Shown here piece after piece: positions 1 to 9,411 of a DNA stretch of 64,000 bases. The position numbers and the translations under genes were made by a program. The stretch lies in contig JAFBJZ010000620.1 in NCBI GenBank assembly GCA_016785225.1, forward strand, positions 248,001 through 312,000, read 5' to 3'. Positions within the stretch are counted from its first letter, which is position 1; the number at the start of each line of letters is the position of its first letter. Origin of the DNA: Psettodes erumei. Its lineage: Eukaryota; Chordata; Actinopteri; Pleuronectiformes; Psettodidae. The notes below the pieces were generated by a model. The model was not told where the DNA came from. It was given only the letters and a program-made list of their open reading frames with translations, and ran no database searches.

Positions 1-2830
1 CGACCTGTTCTATATGTAGTTCATCAATTTTTCAAGGCCTTTTCCTCTTGCTCTCTTGAACGCACACGCATATACATACAGTACGAGTAAGTATTTATAT
101 GCACGCACAACCTTATACGCTGCAAAAGAATATACAAAATACACAGTAGTATTTAAGTTATTGCTGTCCTTTGCCGTCTTTCCCCACTCGCCTTGTTTTC
201 TCACCCAACCTTCTTCTGCTCTGTGACGTCCTCCAAGACTCTAAACTGGCTGGTTCGTTCGAAATGTTCTCTTCATGCCAGATTGGAGTCGTGTACCGTC
301 TCAAGTTGTCAGGGTCAAGAAGGTCGGCGAGCTGAAGCCACCGAGCGAGCGCAGCTGAAGAACAGCAGTTTGTGGAACCTGTGAGCTGCTGAAGGTGTTG
401 AAGGTGTTTGAAGTCTGTGGAACACGAGTCGGAGCGGGCCAGTTCTTTGTCTGTTTGCCCTCCAAACAGGCAGGGAGCGTAAAAAGCTTTGCACCCTGTT
501 TTGTTCCTGTGGACGTTGCCGGTCAGTGTTTTATTTGTGCGCTGTGACCGGCCTGGAGAAACAGAACCAGTGACTGTCTGTTCTAGGCTCGGTGCTGGAA
601 GTGGGTTACTGTGCCGGTTGTTTTTATTTTTAATATAAGCAGAGGAATATTTTGGGGGAACGTGTTGAGATGAATGGTGAAAGTAAGAAAGGACCTTACG
701 CCACTTTTGATTGAATTTCTGCTAATTCCTCCCGACGTTTCAGTTTCTGTGGTGATGCTCGTGCTGCACAGCTGCTGGTAGTTGAAGTTGCGTTTTGCCA
801 CAGGTGTCTGCTGTAAGAGCGTGAGGGCGAGTCCGTCCCTGAACCGGAGAGCTTCGTTCTGGGCTGCCTCTGCGCGAGCACTCGGTCCTGCCTTTAGACC
901 CTGATCTTTGATCCGGTTATTTCTTCACCCATGGTCACGCAGTGCCTGTGAGCACACGGGATCAAACCAAGTCTGATTCCTCTCTCGCTGCTGGTTTCTC
1001 TGTTGGGAAATCAACACAAATGACGTTCTTGTGTTTTTGGCTGATGACTTTATCCACCACGTGCTTCTCCAGCCATTTCACTTGGTTACAATTGAACAGA
1101 TGATTATTTGTCCAGTCCTATTTGGCCAAGTATTCGCTTTGCTTAATTTTACCCAAAGCACAGACCGACTGAAGACCCAGTGTTTTCTGACCAGAGAGGA
1201 AATAAAGTTTTGTTGTTTACTGGCATCACGTTAGGGTCAGAAGGGACATCAGGTCTGCTGGTGGTTTGAACAGAAGCTGGATCTCAGAAGGTCTGAGCCG
1301 TTGCCCTCTGCTGAACTCGTTCACTGCAGGGCGTTTCCAAATAAACACCTAAAATCTTGAAGGAGATCAAAGATTTTCTGACCTTCGAGAGAATCTGAGG
1401 TTGTTCATAATAAACTCGGCCCTTTTGTACACAGACTCCAAACCCTCCTCTGGTGGTGCCTGCTCTTTCTAGACCTTCCCGGACCTTGGCTCTTACTCTG
1501 TTGTACCTGTGTGTTACAGTATTTAAAAAAAACTTCCGCATGTATTGCCTTATAGCTGCTCCATTCAACCCCGGCTACACTCCAGGCGACATTTACCTCA
1601 TCTTACTCAGCTCCTGTAATGCAAAGCATGATTTTAAAAAAAACAAACAGAAACAAAACCACTTCCTTAAACCACGACCTGGTAGCTTTAAGGATGACAT
1701 TGTCACAAACTGTAATAACTGTAATAATGGTCTCCGAGTGTCTCTGTGTTCCCGTCAAACGCTGACGAGGAAGATGTCGCCTCCTCACCTGTCATGTACT
1801 GGATGGTTCTAGTTGTTGTCAGTACTGTTTCAATACTCTCATAGGTTACACATGGAAGGATTTATTCCAAAGTGACACATCCATTGTATGAAGAAAGTGA
1901 AGTGATAGACACTGTCATGAAAGGGTCTATAGCTGAAATTTCAATAAAGATACTTATATGAAAAAGGACAGTAGTTAACTTAAATTTGACGGACTGAGTC
2001 CTCTATATTTTCCAGAAATACGATGAACTAAAGGATTATTTTTCTTCTCCAAATGGATATATTGGGATTTGGAATAGATTTTTTCATCTACTATATCTTT
2101 GGTATCTTTACGTGGTGGGTAGAAGTGACTCTTGCAGTTGGTAGATGTGTAAGCTATTAGGCTGCTAGGCGACGTTTCCAACTGTTGATAGCAATGTCTT
2201 CTTCTTTTCTTTCTCATATGGGGTAGCACAACTCAACTTAGTGGCCTATCTTTCAACCAAATAGGGCTCTTGATTTTATCGTTTGCATTTTTTAAAGCCT
2301 TTTTTTGCCCTTTTTGAATTGTTTTTACATTTATTATGTGATGTAATTTTAAGTGCTAGATTTATTTGGCACTATTTGGAAGAAAAAAGGAAGGATCCTT
2401 GATTAAATGTGTGGATAAAGATGCTTAATAAATTGAAAATTGTGCTTTTTAAGCTGTTTTTTCCTTTGTACTGTACTTAAATAGTTTTTTAAATATGCAT
2501 TATAATGTTAATGTGATGATGTTTATTTGAATGCTATTTTTTGAATAGTCCAATATGGGTTTGATCAGAAGGCAAACTCTGATTTTAATGTGTCAAGACT
2601 GCAGTTTTGTCAGGTTTTATGCGTATATGAATTCTGTACATCGTATTGACGAGGAGTTGGAGGATATCGATGACATTGTAATGTATCTGAACTTCTGAAG
2701 CATGTTTTGCAAACCCTTATTGTACAGATTATGTATTCAGTGTCATGTTAACTGTTCCTGTCGTTGCTTTCTGTGTGTTTCTTGTACAAGGCTTTTAATT
2801 AAAAGCTCTTTGAAAAGCAGCTCCTGCTCT
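1..2830 (+). other. Probable 3' UTR of an upstream plus-strand gene (possibly cbx6)
   Basis: No convincing coding exon is visible in this stretch. It is AT-rich towards its end and carries plus-strand poly(A) signals AATAAA at 1201, 1943 and 2427, and ATTAAA at 2798 followed by a short U-rich tract. That is the look of a long 3' UTR with alternative ends. In tetrapods CBX6 lies next to NPTXR in the same orientation, so cbx6 is the natural candidate. This is synteny-based inference only, because no CBX coding sequence is inside the window. It could equally be intergenic DNA. Confidence 0.4.
2798..2803 (+). terminator. ATTAAA poly(A) signal, likely distal end of the upstream transcript
   Basis: ATTAAA is followed within 30 bases by a U-rich run, the usual vertebrate arrangement. 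It is the last such signal before the intergenic stretch. Confidence 0.35.
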
Positions 2831-3192
2831 TTTTTTTTTGCTTTCTCCACTGGTGTCTCATGCTGAATGTGCAGCAGAGCTTTCCAAACCATGGAGGCCT
2901 GAAGCCCCCTTAAAATTCTGGCAAAACCTCCGAGGCCCAACCCTGATTTCATTTTAACATGGACGGGACACACACTGACAAGTAGATGGCCCACGGCAGA
3001 AAATAACTGTTTCCTTGATTGTAGCACAGAATAAATTGTGCCAATATATTCAAAGTCAAAATGCATAATTCATTCCTAGCTGTCTAAATCAATTTGTTTA
3101 TAGTGAAGTCACTCCATAAAACTTGAAATGTGCGTATAAAAATAGTCTCTGCAGCCGCTGCCAGTAACGTCTCTGCTGTAGTGTCCGGATGT

Positions 3193-3209
3193 CCCGCAGG
3201 GGGCGCTGT
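3193..3209 (+). promoter_or_regulatory. CTCF-like binding motif
   Basis: The bases CCCGCAGGGGGCGCTGT match the vertebrate CTCF core (CCGCNAGGGGGCGC type) almost perfectly. It sits between the upstream gene's 3' end and the nptxr promoter, a plausible domain-boundary position. Occupancy cannot be seen from sequence. Confidence 0.5.
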
Positions 3210-3424
3210 TGAGCCGCTGTGACGCGTTCAGGGTCGCAGAGCGGAACTGCCTGTGCTTGTGTTTTCAGGTGAGGATTGTGAGGGCTGGGGTGATGGTGAG
3301 CTCACTTCCCTTGGGCATTCATCTCTGAACGTTCGTCTCTGATGTTGGAGATGAAAAAAAAAATCCCTATCTCCCAAACAGATTCACTCTTCCCCACGGA
3401 CAGCATTGTTGTTTTATTCAAGAA

Positions 3425-3710
3425 GAAGCTAATATTAGCATGCTATCACGCTAACCTAAGATGGCGGGGATGGTAAACATTATACCTGCCGCCCCAACCC
3501 CAGTCAGGTGTTCATTTGTTTCTCATAATAGCTTTTTGATATATATTATGGCTTCCCCCATCAGCTTAACTTTGTTTTTAACGCCAAGAAGCAATTGTCA
3601 GCAGGCTAACACGCCAAAGTAAGACGGTGGACGCGGCAACTATTATACCTGCTGCATGCTAACGGTATTAGCATTTAGCTCAGGGCCTCACTTAGGAGCT
3701 AGCATGGCGC
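3425..3710. repeat. Degenerate dispersed repeat, two diverged copies (GCTAAC/TTAGCATTTAGCTCA family)
   Basis: Two related blocks, about 3430-3500 and 3600-3670, share the pattern 'gctaac..aa(g)taaga(c/t)gg..attatacctgc'. The second continues into 'attagcatttagctca' and 'gagctagcatgg'. I recognise these as pieces of a dispersed repeat very common in percomorph fish genomes. Family name is not known to me. Confidence 0.5.
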
Positions 3711-4588
3711 GGCCTGGCTTTTTTTGTTTGTTTTACCCAAAAGATTTGGGGTTATTTGAATTAATATGGATAACGTACAAAGTGAAGTATGATAGCGTGA
3801 GCAGATCAAACGGAAGCGTGTTCGCAAACAAAGTGAATGTTGGCAGAACATCACACAGCAGCTCGCGGCGTTAATGAGGAGCCGCGGACCGACGTGGAGG
3901 GCCTCGCTCCTTTCATGTTGTGCTCGTTGGCAGTAGTGAAGCAGTTCCCACAGGTGCAGCGAGCGAACAAGGCAAGATCTGCCGTCAGTTTGGATGCGTC
4001 TGTTCAATTTGGACAAAATGTCAAGAGCAAACTGTCTAAAAGTGGTTTGTCCGACCCACGAACAAAAGAAAGTTCTGAGCGCGGATGTTTGTTTGCAGAA
4101 CAAGGCCACTGAGGACGAGCTGCAGCGCCGGGGTCAGATCGTATCTGTTGGCAGCAGTGGTGAGTTTTAGTTAGCGCTGCCTCGGGGAAAACACATTCCT
4201 CTCCTCCTCCTACTCAGAACGAAAAAATCTTTAAGTGTTTAAGGCCCCAGATCTTTCTGTTCTTGTTCTTCTTCTGTTCTCACCCCCCCATTGGCTGCAA
4301 ACTCCTTTTTTCTCCCCTCCATTAAATGTGCTATTGTCACTTCTGTGAATATGTGCAGCCTTCACTGAAGAAATGTGTAATTGTGTTTTGCTGATGTGTG
4401 TGCGTTGGGCATGTAAAGGTGCATGAGTGATGGTCTGTGTCATACATTTGTGTTTTCATTCAGGTGCTGTACCTGTAGATTGTACACTTAAAATGAGCAT
4501 GTGTAATGGTTGTGATAGTGGATCCTGTTGCTTGGGTGAACATTATTGTAATATGCTGTAATAGCAGCGGGGCAGAGCTGTTCAGCCA

Positions 4589-4636
<48 letters not shown>
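4589..4636 (+). repeat. (ATT)n microsatellite
   Basis: About 16 perfect ATT units. The apparent poly-Asn and poly-Leu open frames across it are artefacts of the repeat. Confidence 0.95.
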
Positions 4637-4639
<3 letters not shown>

Positions 4640-4642
<3 letters not shown>

Positions 4643-4830
4643 TTCAGACAGACATTGGTCTGCCAAGGAGGTGGCCTTTTCCTGTCTGACTGACTTTTAG
4701 CAGGATTACGCAGAAACTACTGAAACAATTTCCTTGAAACCATGTGGAGGGGTGGGGCAGGCCTAGGAGGAACTCATTAACTTTTAATAAAAGAGTTAAT
4801 TCCAAGGTTGAGCTCTTTGTGCGTTGCATT
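4640..4830 (+). mobile_element. Fragment of an old teleost dispersed element
   Basis: The segment with 'caggattacgcagaaactac', 'tttccttgaaaccatgtgga', 'ggggtggggcaggcctagga' and 'aactcattaac' resembles a widely dispersed non-coding element I recall from many fish genomes. It is truncated and preceded by the ATT microsatellite. Classification to SINE or LINE tail is uncertain. Confidence 0.45.
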
Positions 4831-5112
4831 TTGATTCCGGAAAATGCATATGCTATTAACTCACTAAGTGTGCATGCGGAAATTATTCACTAGCAGTAGG
4901 TGTAATAAAAAGAAAATACTGCATTCCAACTACTATCTGTCAGTAACAGTGCCATCACTCGTGTTGTACGTATTTCGGTATTTTTTCAGTGTGTTAATGA
5001 GGTGACAGATTAAATCTGAAATTTGAATTTTCGTGGACTAAGTGGACTGGGTTCTGATCCAATAGTAGTTTTGATGCACAGAGCTGAAGGATTTATGTCT
5101 TGCACCGATATG

Positions 5113-5120
5113 TGACGTCA
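5113..5120 (+). promoter_or_regulatory. Perfect CRE palindrome (TGACGTCA) upstream of nptxr
   Basis: TGACGTCA lies about 300-400 bases upstream of the probable nptxr first exon, on the edge of a CpG-rich stretch (about 5150-5530). It is the full palindromic cAMP-response element bound by CREB/ATF factors. A role in neuronal expression of nptxr is inference. Confidence 0.45.
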
Positions 5121-5399
5121 CAAACACGTACTAATATCTCTGTGAGGACACTCACTGACATAACGCGTCGATGGTGTGAGGACTGGCCGGAGTGTCCTCG
5201 CTGTCCCCAAACGTCCCCGCAAACGTAGAAGTGCGCTCGCACACACGCGCCTGGCGCGCGCGCACACGCATCGATCCCTCGAGCCCGCTGCCGGGAGGCT
5301 CGCCTCGCGCCCCTCCTCCTCCTCTCCCGCGGTCCCCATGGTAACTTCGCGGAGGAGAGCAGCTTAGCAACACGAAGACGGAGAGAGGGGAGCATCTCT

Positions 5400-5505
5400 G
5401 GTCGAGACAGCGCGGTGCCATCGACATCACACACACACAGAGAGAGAGAGGGAGAGAGGGCGGACAGAGGGGAACAGCAGCGCCGCAGGAAAACAACCTC
5501 TCCAC
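5400..5505 (+). other. nptxr: nptxr 5' UTR exon (start approximate)
   Basis: A CpG-rich stretch ends in a strong donor, CCAC|gtaagt, at 5505/5506. It pairs with the acceptor 'ccctctccgcag' ending at 5722, six bases before the nptxr start codon at 5728. The 217-base intron contains a (GT)20 tract. The left end (transcription start) cannot be located and is a guess. Confidence 0.45.
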
Positions 5506-5588
5506 GTAAGTGCCGCGTCTTTTTCGCAGCGACAGCTCAGGTAGCGGGTTTAGTTTGTCGACCCTCCGCTGTGATTGTGATTGTGCAG

Positions 5589-5590
<2 letters not shown>

Positions 5591-5631
<41 letters not shown>
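5591..5631 (+). repeat. (GT)20 microsatellite in the nptxr 5' UTR intron
   Basis: Perfect GT dinucleotide run inside the inferred 217-base intron upstream of the start codon. Confidence 0.95.
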
Positions 5632-5632
<1 letters not shown>

Positions 5633-5727
5633 ATGGATGTCCGTCTCTGAAATACGAGCTCGCCTTCCCGTTTGCAGCTTCCTCGCGGGTCAGCCTCTGA
5701 TCCACCGCATCCCTCTCCGCAGGCGTG

Positions 5728-6468
5728 ATGAAGTTCGTGGTGGTGCTCGTGGGAGCGGGGAGCCTGGCCTTCCTCGGCGCGGTCATCTGCATCATAGCCA
5801 GCGTTTATCCTCGGAAACGCGCCGCGCCGCTCGGCGACAACGGCACCCTGACGTCGGAGACGCTGCTCCAGCCCCTGGAGCACGGGTCCGTGGCGCACGC
5901 CGGGCCGCTCGGCGCCCTCCACGGCGCCGAGTCCTACGATGGTGAGAACGGGCTCGGCGGCATCGGGCTGGAGGTTCCCACGCTGAACGAGCTCAACCTC
6001 GGGGAGGAGACGGGAGGAGGCTCCGCGAAACAGTTCAGCTTCAGCCGGTTGATCTGCACGCCTGTGCCGGTCGGAGAATGCAAGACGAAAGACCTGAGGC
6101 GGGAGCAGCAGCAGCAGCAGCAGCAGGCGGACGACCCGCTGTACGGGGCCGGCGATGAGGACTGGACTTATCTCCGGACCACCGCGGAGGAGCTCCGGCA
6201 GACGGTCCTGCAGCAGAACGACCAGATCCTCATGGACCAGAGGACCATCCGGGAACTGACGGGGAAGCTGAGCGAGTGCGAGAGCGGTCTGGAGGACGAC
6301 AGGGCCGTCCCGGAGCGGAGCATCGGGGTCTGGAGCGGCAACCGCCGCATCATGGCCGGGGATGATGTGAGCTCCTCTGCCGCGGCGCAGCTGCAGACGG
6401 CGCGGGCTGTGGAGGAGCTGGCCAGGGCCATCATGGACCTGAAGGACCGCATTGAGAAACTCGAGGTG

Positions 6469-6503
<35 letters not shown>

Positions 6504-7098
6504 TAAGCAAACTTTGGCCATAACCTGTTGTTTCTCGCTGTTCACCTCCTGTTCCAGTTTTGTTTGGCAGCAGGGGATCAGAACTGAGACCAGAATTGTG
6601 AATTAGCCACTATTGTTGTGCGTATGTCCCATTAATCAGCCAGGTCTCCCAGTTTTTATTCACTGTGATGTGCAGTTTTAGACCCCTCTGGCAAAAGTGG
6701 GGACATAATCCTCTCTGAATTTTGAATTCACCTGCTGAGATTTTGTTTAGAAAAGGGTCACAACCCACCGCCGCGCTGACTTCATGCAGAAACAACCACA
6801 GAGAGACGGGTTAAAGGCTCATCATGCAGCAGCGACCCATCCCTCTCTCCCTGCCTTGTCTTCACCTCACCTCTCCTCTGACAAGTCACTTGTTTAAAAG
6901 AAAAAGAAAGAAGAAGCTCCTCGTGTCTTGGGCACGCCGCGGCCCACGGACCCCAGGGGAAATCTTTCCACCTGCTGGCCCTCACCCCCCCCCACCCCCC
7001 ACTACCTCTGCATCCAACAACAGGATGAAGACATAAATAAAAGATGAAGCTGGCTGGACAGGAAAGAGGGTGGTGGTGGTGGGGAGTCAGGTTCTCAG

Positions 7099-7132
<34 letters not shown>

Positions 7133-7161
7133 CTGAGATTGAGACTTAGAGCATCTTATAA

Positions 7162-7232
<71 letters not shown>

Positions 7233-7371
7233 TACATCCTGCTGCATCAGTGCCAGCCAAACAGTCAGTTACAAGCTTCCCTTGGTCTCTGTGAATTTAT
7301 ATCCTGGGCGTCCACATCCAGCCCTGCCTCAGCAACTCTCTCCATATAATATATCGCCCTCGCAAACAGCA

Positions 7372-7408
<37 letters not shown>

Positions 7409-9373
7409 CTGCTACACCAACACAACTTCTGCTTATGAATACTAATACTACTATCACATCACACTTCTCACCGTCCCGCTGCTCCATCACTTTGCTCCTC
7501 TCCCGTCAGTTGCACGTCAGTTGGTAACAACTGCACTGCGACTGTCATGAATAGTGCTAATGATTCTGTTTGTGCTGAGGAGACGGGCGACGGCTCCGCT
7601 AAAGACTCGTGGGAACAAAGGTCCACACACACTTCACAAACGAGTGGGATGAGCGCTCACGATTAACCACAGACTTTCATTCTCTGCTGTCAATATCAGA
7701 GATTACACTGACCCCCGCTCAGCCCATCGACACTCGGTCAGGACAGACACGGACAGGCTTAACCAAACTCATCAATGTGATCTTTTATAACGGACACCTT
7801 ATTGACACGCACTCTAAGGAAGGCAGAGCCCAAGACGTCATGTATTTAAGTGGATCTGTCCAGTCCAGTCCCAGGGTTTAACAGAAACAGCCAAACGTTT
7901 GATCTTTACACCTTCATCAGGGTGACATTTTTAAAAGGGAAATTCAGTTTTCAAGATCCAATTTCACAGAGGATAAGGAGGAAATAATACAGAGAGCAAT
8001 ACTGATATTAAAATGTAGAAAAGATTTATAGAAAAAATGTTGATTTTAATACTAGAAGAAACGCAGTGGTAAATATTACCATTCAACTGTTAGTACTACT
8101 GTGTACTACAAATACAAAACTACACCAACAGTGTTAATATATCACAACCTCATGATGGTGTTAGATTAGAAGTCAGTGTCGTTAAAATTCATCACCAGAG
8201 TCGTGAGGATTCGTCCTCTGGGGACCATGAATGTCTCTGCAAAGTGTCACAACAATATAATTGAGATATTTACCGTCGGAGCGACATTGCCAGTCAGTTA
8301 CTTTCTGCTATCTCCATTAGCATGGCCGTAAAAACCCACCACTAATGGCACCGGCTTCAACCTCCATTAACACCGTTACAACAACAGCTAAAACCTGGCT
8401 GCGTCCATTAAACGTCTCCCATGAACATTATTTCCCCTTTCCCTCTCTCTCCCGCAGGCGGAGATAGGCCCTGCAGCCATGAACATCACCGACACATCCG
8501 TGGGTGCGAGCGCCGGTGGCAGCAGCCCGGCCGGTACCGCCGGCAAGGCTCCCGCTCCACCCGGCGGAGGTGCTTCTTCCCCGCCTGCAGCTGCTGCTGC
8601 CCCGGGGGGCCGCCGTCCCCCCTCCCCGGCCTCCCCCGGCCCCAAACCCCCGTCCAAGGGTTCCCCCGGGCGTGGGAAGGGCACGTGGAGGGTGGAGGAC
8701 CTGGAGGGGGAGCTGGAGAGGAAGATAAAGATGCTGGAGAAGGCGCCAGGCCATGAGGAAAGAAACCCAGGGCCAACACGAGAAGATCAACAAGGGCATC
8801 GATGTCGTCAGCCACCGCGTCGCCGAGCTGGAACACAGTGAGTAACAACACGGGGGGCGGAGGGGCGTGGGGTGGAGGATGAACTGATGCTCACACAGGG
8901 AAGAAGAGAAGGCTAAAAAGAATCTTTAATGAGCACTGGGCAAACTGGACCATCACAGCGGTGGAGGACAGGCTGTAGATTAAAATAAGGTGATTAATGA
9001 GTTGTGAAGGTTGTGAAATGTCAGCGAGGGCGTGGGGGTGGTGATCAAAAATTAATGAAATACAAATTACCTGAAATCATTTTCTGCTCTCACTGGCAAC
9101 CTGTAATTCAGAGCTACTGTTGCAGCTGCTTTTGAAGGGTTTCGTTTGCTGGCGAAATTGTTCTCATCACCGTGGGCGATCGAGGCGACTGCAGGTGAAA
9201 ACCACTGGAGGAGAGAGAGAGAGAGAGTGGAAATGATGATGAGGAGGGTTAAAAAGGAAAGACAAAGCACTTCTCCATTCTCTTTTTGGCTCTGTCCCTC
9301 TCTCAGCCTGTCTCCACGTCCTCCAGTTAGAGTGGCTCATCATTAACTGTAACACTTCAGCTCTTGCCAGGCA

Positions 9374-9411
<38 letters not shown>

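Larger units (their letters stand above)
2831..5100. other. Intergenic region between the upstream gene and nptxr
   Basis: No exon could be supported. The stretch holds a CTCF-like site (3193-3209), a two-copy degenerate GCTAAC-type repeat (about 3425-3710), an ATT microsatellite (4589-4636) and an old dispersed element fragment (about 4640-4830). Open frames here, such as those around 3699-4112 on both strands, overlap each other in antisense and resemble no known protein. Confidence 0.6.

Noticed and set aside
5152..6510. 452-codon open frame on the minus strand over nptxr exon 1
   Set aside because: It is the antisense shadow of GC-rich nptxr exon 1 plus CA repeats; it has long low-complexity runs and no recognisable domain.
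7070..7294. Open frames rich in Cys-Val or His-Thr over GT/CA runs throughout the window
   Set aside because: All are microsatellite translations on one or the other strand.
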